A stretch of DNA of 64,000 bases from Amycolatopsis sp. WQ 127309. Its GTDB lineage: Bacteria; Actinomycetota; Actinomycetes; Mycobacteriales; Pseudonocardiaceae. This document shows, in pieces, positions 35,230 to 44,067 of this stretch. The position numbers and the translations under genes are program-made. Each line of letters opens with the position of its first letter. The first letter of the stretch is position 1. The stretch is from assembly GCF_023023025.1 (NCBI RefSeq), contig NZ_CP095481.1, positions 9,313,001-9,377,000 of the forward strand, written 5' to 3'. The notes under the pieces are model-generated. The model was not told the DNA's origin. It did no database searches and saw nothing but the letters and a program-made list of their open reading frames with translations.

Positions 35230-36828
35230 TCAGGCGGGCTTGGCCTGGTTCAGGTAGATGCCCGGGTAGCCCTGGGCGTGCACGCCGGTGATCGCCTTCG
35301 GGTCCCACGCGGTCCCGAGCTGGGTGAACACCACGGGGTAGATGACGGCCTGCTCCGAGATCTCGTCGAGCAGCTGCTTGTTCAGGCTCGTGCGTTTCGC
35401 CTCGTCCGTCTCCGCCGCGGCCTGGTCCTGCAGGCCCAGCAGCGCCTGGGCGTCGGCGCCGGTCCAGCGCGCGTACTTCGCCGTCAGGATGGACTTCGCG
35501 TCGTAGTAGTAGCGGATCATCAGGTCGGGGTCGTTGCCGAACTGCAGCGGGTTGTTGGTCGAGGCCACGACCTGGAAGTCGGTACCCGCGTCCAGCTTCG
35601 AGAAGAGCGCTTTGGTGTCCTGGGCGTCCAAAGTGGTCTGGACGCCGATCGCGTCCCAGCCCTCCTTGATCACCTTGACGCAGTCGGCGACCAGCGAGGT
35701 GTTGGTCGTGGACAGCGTGATCTTCAGCCCGGTCGCGCCCGCCTGCTGCAGCAGCGACTTCGCTTTGTCGGGGTTGTAGGCGAAGTCCTGCGCCGCGGGC
35801 TGCGAGGACGGGAGCTTCGGGTTGATGAACGACGTCCCGGGCGAGCCGGCGCCCTTCAGGCCGATCTCGACCATCTTCTTCTTGTCGATCGCGTAGTGCA
35901 GCGCTTGGCGCACGAGCTTGTCGTCGAACGGCGCGTGTGCGGTGTTGAACAGCAGGAAGAGGTTGTTGCCGCCGTCGGCGAACTCGACGGTCCGGCCGGC
36001 CTTGCGCAGCTGGTCGGCGTTGGCGGGCGGGATGTTCTCGGCGATCTGCGCGTCCGGTGCCGCCCCGGAGATCGCGGCGACGCGCGGTGCGGAGTCCACG
36101 ATGGACTTCCACAGCATCTTGTCGTAGGCGCCCGGGCGCGGGCCGTTGTAGTCGGCGAACTTCTCGAAGCTCGTGTGCGACAGCGGGGCCTGCTCGACGA
36201 TCTTGTAGGGCCCGGAACCGACGACCTTGCCCGCCGCGGCGTCGGCCCACTTGCCGTCGTAGACGTGCTTGGGGACGATCTTGCAGCACTGGATCCGCTG
36301 CAGCGCGTACGGGAACGGGAACTTGAGGACGAACTCGACCGCGCGGTCGCCGGTCTTGCGCACTTCCCGCAGCCAAGTGGCGAAGAAGCTGTGGATCAGC
36401 ACGTTCTCCTGGTCATCGAGCGCCCGCGCGTAGGTGAAGACGACGTCGTCGGCGGTCACCGGCTGCCCGTCGTGCCACTTCGCGCCGTCACGCAGCTCGA
36501 ACTTCAGGCTGGTGCCGCTCGCGTCGGCGGGCAGGGCCTTCGCCAGGCCGGGGAACGGCGCGCGGGTGATCGGGTCACCCTCCACCAGGGACTCGTAGCA
36601 GTGCAGGATCGCGGCCATCGAGAAGGCGGACGCCGTCTGCAGCGGGTCCCACGTCTGGTTGTTGCCGTAACCGATCACGGCGGTCAGCGACCCGGTCGAG
36701 CTGCCGGTCTTGTTGGTGGACGCCGGACCGCCGCACGCGGCGAGCACGGTGGGGAACGCCAGGGCCGCGCCGGCGAAGGTGGTGTAGCGCAGCACCTGGC
36801 GGCGGCTGAGCGACGGGCTCTGGGACAT
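35230..36828 (-). CDS. Family 5 solute-binding lipoprotein, Tat-type
   Basis: A 532-residue binding protein. The signal region has a twin-arginine motif (SLSRRQVLRYTTFAGAAL) followed by the lipobox LAAC, so it is probably a Tat-exported lipoprotein. The family 5 (DppA/OppA-like) core is evident in FELRDGAKWHDGQPVTADDVVFTYARAL. First gene of the transporter-aldolase operon, read from the promoter shared with the divergent GntR gene. The ligand could be a peptide, opine, sugar acid or similar compound. Confidence 0.93.
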   Translation of the reverse strand: MSQSPSLSRRQVLRYTTFAGAALAFPTVLAACGGPASTNKTGSSTGSLTAVIGYGNNQTWDPLQTASAFSMAAILHCYESLVEGDPITRAPFPGLAKALPADASGTSLKFELRDGAKWHDGQPVTADDVVFTYARALDDQENVLIHSFFATWLREVRKTGDRAVEFVLKFPFPYALQRIQCCKIVPKHVYDGKWADAAAGKVVGSGPYKIVEQAPLSHTSFEKFADYNGPRPGAYDKMLWKSIVDSAPRVAAISGAAPDAQIAENIPPANADQLRKAGRTVEFADGGNNLFLLFNTAHAPFDDKLVRQALHYAIDKKKMVEIGLKGAGSPGTSFINPKLPSSQPAAQDFAYNPDKAKSLLQQAGATGLKITLSTTNTSLVADCVKVIKEGWDAIGVQTTLDAQDTKALFSKLDAGTDFQVVASTNNPLQFGNDPDLMIRYYYDAKSILTAKYARWTGADAQALLGLQDQAAAETDEAKRTSLNKQLLDEISEQAVIYPVVFTQLGTAWDPKAITGVHAQGYPGIYLNQAKPA

Positions 36829-36861
36829 CGCTGTCTCCTGCGGGCCTCGAACGGTAGGACA

Positions 36862-36874
36862 TGGGACGTCCTAT
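36862..36874. promoter_or_regulatory. FadR-type operator copy 1
   Basis: TGGGACGTCCTAT reads ATAGGACGTCCCA on the other strand, a GGACGTCC-centred dyad. It lies 34 bp upstream of the binding-protein start and shares TAGGAYGTCCY with a second copy at 36933. Probable binding site of the adjacent GntR regulator. Confidence 0.65.
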
Positions 36875-36932
36875 GACCGGCGTGAGCTTAGGACGGGGGC
36901 GTGTGCCGGTCAAGAGTCCCGGGACGTATGAC

Positions 36933-36945
36933 GTAGGATGTCCTC
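36933..36945. promoter_or_regulatory. FadR-type operator copy 2
   Basis: GTAGGATGTCCTC shares the TAGGAYGTCCY core with the copy at 36862, about 71 bp away. It sits 26 bp upstream of the gntR start, so the regulator probably controls its own gene as well as the transporter operon. Confidence 0.65.
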
Positions 36946-36971
36946 TCACGACGCATCCGGGGAGGACAGCA

Positions 36972-37700
36972 GTGGCCCGTCCGCAGCGCAGCGAAGAGAT
37001 CACCAAGCGCATCATCGACCTGATCGTCGAACGGGAGCTCCCGCCGGGCGCGCCGATGCCGACCGAGCTGAGCCTCATGGAGGACATCGGCGTCAGCCGC
37101 AACTCGATCCGCGAGGCGATCAAGGCCCTGCAGGCCCTGGGCATCGTCGAGATCCGCCACGGCTACGGCACGTTCGTCGGGTCGGCGGGCTCGGAGTCGC
37201 TGCAGACGTGGCTGCTGTTCCGCACCCGCGCCCGCGGCGCCACCGACGTCGGCCGCCTGCGCGACCTGCTCGAAGTCCGCGAGATGCTGGAGACGGAGCT
37301 GACCCGCCGCGTCGCCGTCGAGCACCGGCCGGAGCTGATCGAGGACCTGCAGGCGTGCGTCGCCCGGATGCGCCGCAAGGGCCCGGACGCGGCGGAGGCC
37401 GACCGCGAGTTCCACGACCTGATCTGCGCGGAAGCCGGCTTCGACCTGGCGCGCGAGCTGACGGGGTTGTTCTGGGACGTCTACCGGATCGCGGAGGGCG
37501 AGCTGGGCGGCCCGGCCGCCTCGCCGACGGCCACCGCGAAACGGCACCAGGTGATCGTGGACGCCCTCCTGCTGCGCGACCCGGACGCCGCGGCGGAGGC
37601 GGTGCACCGGCACTTCGACGAGGTCCGCAAGCGCGCGAAAGCCGGACCGTACGGCGGTTTCGGCGTCGCCCGGCCGGTGCCGGCGGTCCACTCTTCCTGA
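36972..37700 (+). CDS. GntR family regulator, FadR subfamily
   Basis: A 242-residue protein. The N-terminal winged helix matches GntR (ITKRIIDLIVERELPPGAPMPTELSLMEDIGVSRNSIREAIKALQALGIVEIRHGYGTFV). The C-terminal FCD domain binds an acidic effector through a metal (REFHDLICAEAG ... HQVIVDALLLRDPDAAAEAVHRHFDEV, with His metal ligands). GTG 36972 follows GGAGGA; the open frame further upstream runs through the operator region and is not coding. It diverges from the ABC transporter/aldolase operon. Confidence 0.92.
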   Translation: MARPQRSEEITKRIIDLIVERELPPGAPMPTELSLMEDIGVSRNSIREAIKALQALGIVEIRHGYGTFVGSAGSESLQTWLLFRTRARGATDVGRLRDLLEVREMLETELTRRVAVEHRPELIEDLQACVARMRRKGPDAAEADREFHDLICAEAGFDLARELTGLFWDVYRIAEGELGGPAASPTATAKRHQVIVDALLLRDPDAAAEAVHRHFDEVRKRAKAGPYGGFGVARPVPAVHSS

Positions 37701-37812
37701 CTCTGGGTGGTTGAGCCGTTCGAGGTAACTTCCGGCAGGTTCGGGAACCGGGCTCAACGGTCCCGGCGACTGGCTCGTCGTAGTGGTGATCAACCACCAC
37801 ACGGAGGCGCCA

Positions 37813-39942
37813 GTGCGAAGAACTCTTTCGGTGTTCGCGGTCCTGCTCGCCGGCCAGGCGGGGCTGACCGGGCTCGCCCCGCCACCCGCGAGCGCGACGA
37901 CCGCGGCGGCCACCGCCACGCTCATCACCGGTGACCGGGTCACCGTCCGGACCGCTCCGGACGGCCGGGACACCTTCGACGTCCAGCCCGCCGCGGCCAA
38001 GGGGATGGCCCGCGCGCTCGTGCACCTGCGCCTCGGCGGGCGGGACTACGAGGTTCCCGGCACCGCGCTCCCCTACCTCGGGCGCGGGCTCGACCTGAGC
38101 CTGTTCGACGTCAAGGCGCTGCTGGCCGGCGGGCAGGTCGACACCCCGAAGCCCGATTTCGGTGCGGCGCTGGCGAAGCAGTTCAAGGAGGACAACGCCC
38201 GCGGCCACTTCGGCGGGCAAGGGCTCTTCGCCGACGGCGCGAGCTTCGCGCTCAAGGGCGCGAAGCAGCCGAAAGCGCAGCCACGGTCGGTGATGCGCAC
38301 GGTTTCGGTGGACGCCAAGGACATCGGCGGGAAACCCGCCGACACCGGGATCGCGTTCCTCTACAACACCGACGACGGCAACACCCTGGACCCGAACGAG
38401 AACTACAACTACTTCGCCGGGGGAACCGCGAAGTTCAGCGCGCCGGACGGGAACTACAGCGCGCTCGGCGTCTTCTGGACCGCCGACGCCGACGGCAACC
38501 CGACCGAACTGCGCTTCAGCGCGCAGCCCGAGTTCGCGGTGAAGGCCGACACCACCGTCCGGGTCGACGCGAAACGCGCCACCAGCAAGCTGACCTGGGT
38601 GACCCCGCGGCCGGCGCTGCTCGACGACACCGGGTTCCTGTTCCGCCGGGCCGCGAAGACCGGGCCCGCGCTGCTCGTCGACTTCGACGCCGGTCCCGGT
38701 GTGCCGATCTCGGTGTCGCCGACGGCGAAACCCGTCACCACCGGGGCGCTGCAGACCTACCCGTACAGCCGGCTCGTGTCCCCGCCCGGACCTGGCACGC
38801 CGTACGAATACGTGCTGCAGAAGGCGAGCGCCGGCACGATCCCGCAGCAGCGGTACGTGATCACGGCGAAGGACGTCGCCGCGGTCGACGCCACCTACTA
38901 CAGCGAGTACGCCTCGGCCGGCCTGCGGCAGCGCAGCGGCATGTTCGCCTTCGAGGACACCAGCGGGCGGCCGTCGCACCCGATCGACCTGCCGCGGCGG
39001 CAGACCGAGTACGCCTCGGCCGCCCCGGACCTCGTCTGGTTCGGCGGGTTCTCGAAGTACGTCCTGCCCGGGCCGTTCCCCGGCTGGGCCGGCGGCCAGT
39101 ACGAGGCGTTCCACGGCTACCGGGGCGGCACCGCCGTCACCGAAGGCTGGAACCGGTTCCCGCTGCACCCGGCCGGTGCCGTCGCCCTCGAGCCACTGGA
39201 CGACGCCACCGTGTACACCCAGCCGGCCGCGACGCGGGCCGGCGACCTGCTGCGGTTCGCCATCACGCCGTTCAGCGACAACGAACCCGGCCACACCGGC
39301 TTCGGCTACTACGGCGAGTCGCGCGACACGATCACGGGGCACTACACGCTGACCCAGGACGGCACGACGGTCGCCGAGGGCGACCCGGTCGGCGGCTTCG
39401 CGCTCAACCTGGAACAGGAGGTCGGCGCCGGGCCGTCAACGCTGGGGCTGACGCTCGACGCGGGCCGCACCGGCCCGATGTACCACCAGAGCACGGCCGG
39501 CCACACCGAGTGGACGTGGAAGTCGCAACACGTCGACGGCGGCACCCTCCCGCAGGCGCTGTACTGCGCGCGCGGGGCCGACGGGCCGGACCGGTCCTGC
39601 GCGGTCGAGCCGTTGCTGACGCTGGGGTACGCGGTCGGCGGGCTCCGGCCGGACGGCTCCACCGCGTCCGGGCCGCAGGGCCTCGACCTCACGGCCGGGC
39701 ACCTGCAGTCGGCCACCGCGAGTGCGATCACGGGGGCGACCGTGCAGTACTCGACCGACGGCACCACCTGGCAGGACGCGGCCGTCACGGCCCGCGGCAA
39801 CGGCGTCTACCACGCGGATTTCGCCTCGACCACGGACACCTTCCGCGGCACGGACGTCTCGCTGCGGGTCACCGCGTCCGACGCCACCGGGGCGACCGTC
39901 GCGGAGACGATCACCGCCGCCTACCACGTCTACGCGTCCTAA
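37813..39942 (+). CDS. Secreted subtilase-like protein lacking the peptidase domain
   Basis: A 709-residue exported protein. A signal peptide (RTLSVFAVLLAGQAGLTGLAPPPASA) is followed by TATLITGDRVTV, the propeptide signature of large actinobacterial S8 serine peptidases. None of the subtilase catalytic motifs (DTG with its context, HGTH, SGTSMA) is found. The remainder is beta-rich, ending in an Ig-like module (ITGATVQYSTDGTTWQDAAV ... VSLRVTASDATG). GTG 37813 after GGAGG is used; a dyad GTGGT-GATCA-ACCAC lies just upstream at 37783. Followed 14 bp later by an S53 peptidase gene, so the two are cotranscribed. Confidence 0.75.
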   Translation: MRRTLSVFAVLLAGQAGLTGLAPPPASATTAAATATLITGDRVTVRTAPDGRDTFDVQPAAAKGMARALVHLRLGGRDYEVPGTALPYLGRGLDLSLFDVKALLAGGQVDTPKPDFGAALAKQFKEDNARGHFGGQGLFADGASFALKGAKQPKAQPRSVMRTVSVDAKDIGGKPADTGIAFLYNTDDGNTLDPNENYNYFAGGTAKFSAPDGNYSALGVFWTADADGNPTELRFSAQPEFAVKADTTVRVDAKRATSKLTWVTPRPALLDDTGFLFRRAAKTGPALLVDFDAGPGVPISVSPTAKPVTTGALQTYPYSRLVSPPGPGTPYEYVLQKASAGTIPQQRYVITAKDVAAVDATYYSEYASAGLRQRSGMFAFEDTSGRPSHPIDLPRRQTEYASAAPDLVWFGGFSKYVLPGPFPGWAGGQYEAFHGYRGGTAVTEGWNRFPLHPAGAVALEPLDDATVYTQPAATRAGDLLRFAITPFSDNEPGHTGFGYYGESRDTITGHYTLTQDGTTVAEGDPVGGFALNLEQEVGAGPSTLGLTLDAGRTGPMYHQSTAGHTEWTWKSQHVDGGTLPQALYCARGADGPDRSCAVEPLLTLGYAVGGLRPDGSTASGPQGLDLTAGHLQSATASAITGATVQYSTDGTTWQDAAVTARGNGVYHADFASTTDTFRGTDVSLRVTASDATGATVAETITAAYHVYAS

Positions 39943-39956
39943 AGGGAGTGTCCACT

Positions 39957-41108
39957 GTGTACATCCGTTTGGCAGGAACACTGACCGCCGTGTGCGCGGC
40001 GGCGATCGCACTGGCTCCGGCGGCGGCCGGCGCACCCGGGCCGCGCGCGGCCTGTCCCGACGCGGGGCCGGGCGTCCTGCGCTGCCTCACCACGTTCACG
40101 CCGGGGGCCACCCGCGCCCTGGCCGACGGCCCGGTCGGCTGGGGTGCCGACGACCTGGCCTCGGCCTACCGGCTGCCTGCGAGCACCGGGCCCGACACGG
40201 TCGTCGGCATCTCGATCGCCTACGACGCACCCGACCTGGAGGCCGACCTGGCCACCTACCGGGCGCAGTACGGCCTGCCGCCGTGCACCACGGCGAACGG
40301 CTGCTTCCGGAAGGTCAACCAGCAGGGCGCCGCGACGCCGTTGCCGGCGGCCGACTTCGGCTGGGCCATCGAGTCCACTTTGGACGTCTCGATGGTGTCC
40401 GCGGCGTGCCCGTCGTGCCGGATCGTCGTCGTGGAGGGCACCACCCCCGGGTTCGCCGACCTCGCCGAGACCGAGGACACCGCCGTCCGGCTGGGCGCGA
40501 AGGTGGTGTCGAACAGCTACGGTTCGCGCGAAGGCGGCGCGCAGCTGGCGTTCGCGAGCCACTACCGGCACCCGGGCGTGACGGTGGTGGCCTCCTCGGG
40601 CGACTCCGGGTTCACCGCGGCGAGCTACCCCGCCGCGCTGGCGACGACGGTCGCGGTCGGCGGGACGTCGCTGGCGCGGGACCCGGACTCCGCGCGCGGC
40701 TGGGCGGAGCAGGCGTGGGCCTACGGCGGCAGCGGCTGCTCGGCCTACATCGCGAAACCGAAGTGGCAGAAGGACACCCACTGCGGCAAGCGGACGGTCG
40801 CGGACGTCGCGGCGGTCGCCGACAGCCTGGCGATCTACAACACCGACGTGGGCGGCTGGCTCCCGGTGAACGGCACCAGCGCGTCGGCGCCGTTCGTCGC
40901 CGGGCTGTACGGCCGGTCCGGCCGCGCGGGGGTCGCGCAGCCGGCCGACCTCTACGCGCGGGCGTCGCAGTTCGTCGACATCACGGCCGGGAACAACGAT
41001 CCCGTCGGCGGCGGCACGAAGTGCGGCGGCGACTACCTGTGCGTGGCCGCCCCGGGTTACGACGCCCCCACGGGCGTCGGCGTCCCGAACGGCCTCGGCG
41101 GGTTCTGA
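39957..41108 (+). CDS. Secreted S53-type (sedolisin/kumamolisin-like) peptidase
   Basis: A 383-residue exported protein. The signal peptide covers residues 1-26. The catalytic Glu139 and Asp143 sit in AIESTLDVSM and the nucleophile Ser308 in NGTSASAPF; ASSGDSGFTAASYPA is the typical oxyanion-region motif. An acid-active serine-carboxyl peptidase is expected. Unlike most sedolisins there is no ~150-residue propeptide: the catalytic core begins within about 35 residues of the cleavage site. The GTG at 39957 lies nine bases after GGGAG. The 3' end is closed by the stem-loop at 41116. Confidence 0.85.
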   Translation: MYIRLAGTLTAVCAAAIALAPAAAGAPGPRAACPDAGPGVLRCLTTFTPGATRALADGPVGWGADDLASAYRLPASTGPDTVVGISIAYDAPDLEADLATYRAQYGLPPCTTANGCFRKVNQQGAATPLPAADFGWAIESTLDVSMVSAACPSCRIVVVEGTTPGFADLAETEDTAVRLGAKVVSNSYGSREGGAQLAFASHYRHPGVTVVASSGDSGFTAASYPAALATTVAVGGTSLARDPDSARGWAEQAWAYGGSGCSAYIAKPKWQKDTHCGKRTVADVAAVADSLAIYNTDVGGWLPVNGTSASAPFVAGLYGRSGRAGVAQPADLYARASQFVDITAGNNDPVGGGTKCGGDYLCVAAPGYDAPTGVGVPNGLGGF

Positions 41109-41115
41109 CGAAGGT

Positions 41116-41164
41116 CGTGAGGGGCACCTTCAGGGCTCTTATGTCCCTGAGGGTGCCCTTCACG
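41116..41164 (+). terminator. Long stem-loop after the S53 peptidase
   Basis: Two 20-base arms (41116-41135 and 41145-41164) pair with only two imperfections around a nine-base loop. The arms begin CGTGAGGGGCACC and end TGCCCTTCACG. It starts 7 bp after the peptidase stop. It resembles the hairpin at 9390 in its CGTGAAGG-type ends and overall size, suggesting a family of genome-wide terminator hairpins. Confidence 0.8.
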
Positions 41165-41203
41165 GCGCCTCCGTCAGCGGCAGAGTCGTCAGTGGCAGGG
41201 GCG

Positions 41204-41839
41204 TCAGCGGCAGAGGCCGCGTTCGATGGCCAGCAGCCCGGCCTCCGTCCGGTGCGCGCACCCGAGCTTCTTCACGACCTGCGTGACGAGGGTCCGCACC
41301 ACCGGTTCCGGCTGTTCGAGCCGCGTCGCGATCTCGGCGTTCGTCAGGGCCGAGCCGATGCCGACCAGCACCTCCCGCTCGCGCTCCGACAGCAGGTCGA
41401 CCCGCGCCAGCCGCTCGTCGCGGGGGCCGGACAGGCGCGTCGCCGCGGAGACCAGGCGGCGGGAGGCGTCCGGCGAGAGGACCACGTGCCCGTCGGCCGC
41501 CAGCCGGACCACCTTGATCAGCTCGTTGCGCCGGGCGGACCGCAGCAGGAACCCCGCCGCGCCGTCCCGCAGCGCGCGCAGGATCCCCGCCTCGGAGTCG
41601 AACGTGGCCAGCACGACCACCGCGGGGCGCCGGGAAACCGGCTCCAGCGGCGCCAGGCGCGGGTCCAGCAGCACCACGTCGGGCAGCCGCCGCCGGAGGG
41701 TGGCGCGGGTCGCCGTCGCGTCACCGACCGAGCCGACGACCTCGATGCCGTCCGCCTCGCCGAGGATCCCGCTCAGGCGGTCCCGCACGCCGGGGTCGCG
41801 CTCGGCGACCATCACCCGGACCGGCGGCGGTGGGAGCAT
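41204..41839 (-). CDS. LuxR-family response regulator (NarL-like)
   Basis: A 211-residue regulator. The receiver-like domain (residues 7-125) has the phosphoacceptor-position Asp in VVLLDPRL and the conserved-Lys region reduced to FLLRSARR, so phosphorylation is uncertain. A LuxR helix-turn-helix follows (LLSEREREVLVGIGSALTNAEIATRLEQPEPVVRTLVTQVVKKLG). No histidine kinase is adjacent. It starts 3 bp after the stop of the small gene at 41843 and is cotranscribed with it. Confidence 0.88.
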   Translation of the reverse strand: MLPPPPVRVMVAERDPGVRDRLSGILGEADGIEVVGSVGDATATRATLRRRLPDVVLLDPRLAPLEPVSRRPAVVVLATFDSEAGILRALRDGAAGFLLRSARRNELIKVVRLAADGHVVLSPDASRRLVSAATRLSGPRDERLARVDLLSEREREVLVGIGSALTNAEIATRLEQPEPVVRTLVTQVVKKLGCAHRTEAGLLAIERGLCR

Positions 41840-41842
41840 CGC

Positions 41843-42244
41843 TCAGTCCTCGGGCTTGTCTTTGGCCCGCAGGCGGATCAGCGGCAGGTCGGTCCGCGAC
41901 GCGCCGACCAGGTCACGCCCGCCCGGACCGCGCAGCCGCAGCTCCCGGAACCGCACCGACGAGAGCTGCGCGGCTTCGATCGGGTAGACGTCGCCGTAGC
42001 GCTTGATCTTGTCGACCAGCTCCTTGCCGAGCAGCTCGACGAGCCCGGCGTGCCGGCTCGCGCCACCGCCGAACGGCACGTCCAGCTGCCGGCGCACCTC
42101 GGGAAACCGCTGGTCGAGCTCGACGGCCAGCTGGTGGATCGTGACGAAGGCGGGGCCGAAGTCCTCGGCCTCCGGGCCCGGTGGGATCTCCTTCAGCACC
42201 TTGACGAGCTTGTCGTCCATTCCGAGCTTGTCCCACAGGGCCAT
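41843..42244 (-). CDS. Hypothetical protein upstream of the LuxR regulator
   Basis: A 133-residue cytosolic protein (WDKLGMDDKLVKVLKEIPPGPEAEDFGPAFVTIHQLAVELDQRFP ... ELLGKELVDKIKRYGDVYPIEAAQLSSVRFRELRL). No family is recognised. The pattern suggests a compact mostly alpha-helical N-terminus and a beta-hairpin end. Spacing of 3 bp to the regulator gene implies a joint role, perhaps as sensor or modulator, but this rests on position only. Confidence 0.65.
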   Translation of the reverse strand: MALWDKLGMDDKLVKVLKEIPPGPEAEDFGPAFVTIHQLAVELDQRFPEVRRQLDVPFGGGASRHAGLVELLGKELVDKIKRYGDVYPIEAAQLSSVRFRELRLRGPGGRDLVGASRTDLPLIRLRAKDKPED

Positions 42245-42289
42245 GCTGTCCTGACTTTCCGGTGATAACGGCGTCGAAGCCGCTTCGGT

Positions 42290-43504
42290 CTACCAGAGGA
42301 CCGGCACGCGGTCCACTCCCCCGGTGACACGATTCGTCCGGACCTCCAGTTCATCCACCCCAACGGCCAGCTGCAGCCCCGGGAACCGGCGGAACAGCGA
42401 GCCGAACACCACCCGCAGCTCGGTGCGGGCGAGGCTGGCGCCGATGCAGAACCAGCCGCCGTAGGCGAAGGCGACGTGCCCGTTCGGCTTGCGCTCCGGG
42501 TCGAACGTCGCGGCGCCGGGGAACACGGACTCGTCGCGGTTGGCGGCACTGATCGACAGGACCACGGCGTCGCCGCGGGCGATCGCCGCGCCGCCGAGGT
42601 CGACGTCGTCGTGCGCGTACCGCAGGAGGCCGAGGCCACCCGGCGCCGACATCCGGAGGATCTCCTCGACGACGCCGTGGACGCGGCCCTCGGGGTCGGC
42701 GGCGAGCGCGTCACGCTGGGCGAGGTCGGTGAGCAGGAACAACACGCCGAGGTCGATCCGGTTGGACGTCGTCTCGTGGCCGGCGAACAGCAGGCCGGCG
42801 GCGAGCCGGGCGAGGTCGTCGTCGCTGAACGACGGGTCGTCGGCTTGGGCGCGGACCATGTCGGAGACGACGTCCTGGGTCGAGTGGCGCCGCTTCGCCG
42901 CGGCGAGCCGGCCCATGTACTCGGCGAACTCGTCGAGCGCGGCGTCGGCGCCGGTCCCGATGTCCGTGCGGCCCATCCGCTCCGAGAGCACCCGGAACGT
43001 GTCGCGGTCCTCGTACGGGACGCCGAGCAGCTCGCAGATCACCAGCACGGGCAGCGGGAACGAGAGGACTTCGTGCAGGTCGACCGGCTCCCCAGGGTGC
43101 TCGGCGCGGGCCCGGTCCATCGCGTCGAAGCAGCCGTCGGCCAGCTCCTGGACGTGGCCGGCCAGCCGCCGCATCCGGTTGGCGGAGAACGACGGGACCA
43201 GCATCTTCCGCATCCGCGCGTGCTCGGCGTGCTCGGTGTCGTGGTCACCCTGCGGCCGGCTGAGGATCGCCGCGTCCGACAGCGACGACGCCTCTTCCGG
43301 CGCGGGGTGCGAGCGGCCGAACCGCGGGTCCGACAGCACGGTCCGCACCTGGTCGAAGCCGGTGACGAGCCACGCCGGATCACCCACCGGCGTCGTCACG
43401 CGCACCACCGGCCCCTCGCGCCGCAGCACTTCGTAGAGCGGAGCGATCTCCAGGACGTTCGGCCGCGCGAACGGCAGGCGCGGGGTGTCCGTGGTCGCGG
43501 TCAT
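42290..43504 (-). CDS. Cytochrome P450 with an atypical heme-loop
   Basis: A 404-residue P450 of bacterial class I length. The I-helix oxygen-activation motif is [11 protein letters not shown] (near residue 240), ExxR is EEILRM, and the heme-ligand loop [16 protein letters not shown] contains Cys353. In the consensus FGxGxHxCxG the His/Arg that contacts a heme propionate is Trp here, and the first Gly is Ala. The ATG at 43504 follows GAGGAC-type spacing. No ferredoxin gene is next to it. It probably hydroxylates a small secondary metabolite; no substrate can be assigned. Confidence 0.92.
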   Translation of the reverse strand: MTATTDTPRLPFARPNVLEIAPLYEVLRREGPVVRVTTPVGDPAWLVTGFDQVRTVLSDPRFGRSHPAPEEASSLSDAAILSRPQGDHDTEHAEHARMRKMLVPSFSANRMRRLAGHVQELADGCFDAMDRARAEHPGEPVDLHEVLSFPLPVLVICELLGVPYEDRDTFRVLSERMGRTDIGTGADAALDEFAEYMGRLAAAKRRHSTQDVVSDMVRAQADDPSFSDDDLARLAAGLLFAGHETTSNRIDLGVLFLLTDLAQRDALAADPEGRVHGVVEEILRMSAPGGLGLLRYAHDDVDLGGAAIARGDAVVLSISAANRDESVFPGAATFDPERKPNGHVAFAYGGWFCIGASLARTELRVVFGSLFRRFPGLQLAVGVDELEVRTNRVTGGVDRVPVLW

Positions 43505-43668
43505 CGAGAGTCCTCCCGGGTGCGCGGCCGACGTCGCAGTCGGGCCGGCGACGGCCGCTCCCCCGGTCCCAAGATCCACGGTACCCAGCCGGGCGGGCGC
43601 CCCGCAGATTCGTTGCCCGTCCGGGCTAACCGACCCGCACGAACACGACTTTCCCGGCAGGCACCCGG

Positions 43669-44027
43669 CTACTGGACCTGGAGCGTGTCACTGATCGCGG
43701 CATCGCCGCCGTTGGGGTAGCCGACGGAGGCGTAAGCCGCCCGCGTGCGGTGCAGGACGCACGTGTCGCTCGGCGTCTGCCGGACCGAACGAGCCGGAAC
43801 GGCGAAGTTGGTGATGGAGGCACACGGGTGACCCGGGACGGAATCCAGTTGCAGTCGGAGGCATTGCCGAGATGGGGGGTGAAGTACGCCTCGTTGTTGT
43901 CGGCCCACGAACAGGACTGCCAGTACAGCGCGCTGTTTCCGGGAGCGTACTGGTACGCCGCTGCACACGTGCCCGAACCCGGCTCGGTGGCCGGGCACGA
44001 CGGCAACCCGCGAAACCGGTGCCCGGT
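43669..44027 (-). pseudogene. Remnant of a small secreted-type protein gene, truncated and frameshifted
   Basis: The frame open from 44027 encodes SGTCAAAYQYAPGNSALYWQSCSWADNNEAYFTPHLGNASDCNWIPS. The matching continuation HPCASITNFAVPARSVRQTPSDTCVLHRTRAAYASVGYPN lies in another frame, the change being equal to one lost base near 43837. A TAA at 44028-44030 cuts the frame upstream, with no start codon or signal peptide left. The spaced Cys residues and Trp-rich N-half suggest an extracytoplasmic protein. Coding bias persists through both halves. The family is not recognised. Confidence 0.6.
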
Positions 44028-44067
44028 TTAGCCGCGCCTCCGGCTGTCACCTGATCGGCCGCAGCGG

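Noticed and set aside
37783..37812. Upstream GTG start (37783) for the secreted subtilase-like protein
   Set aside because: It adds VINHHTEAP before the signal peptide and lies on a dyad. The GTG at 37813 has GGAGG at good spacing.
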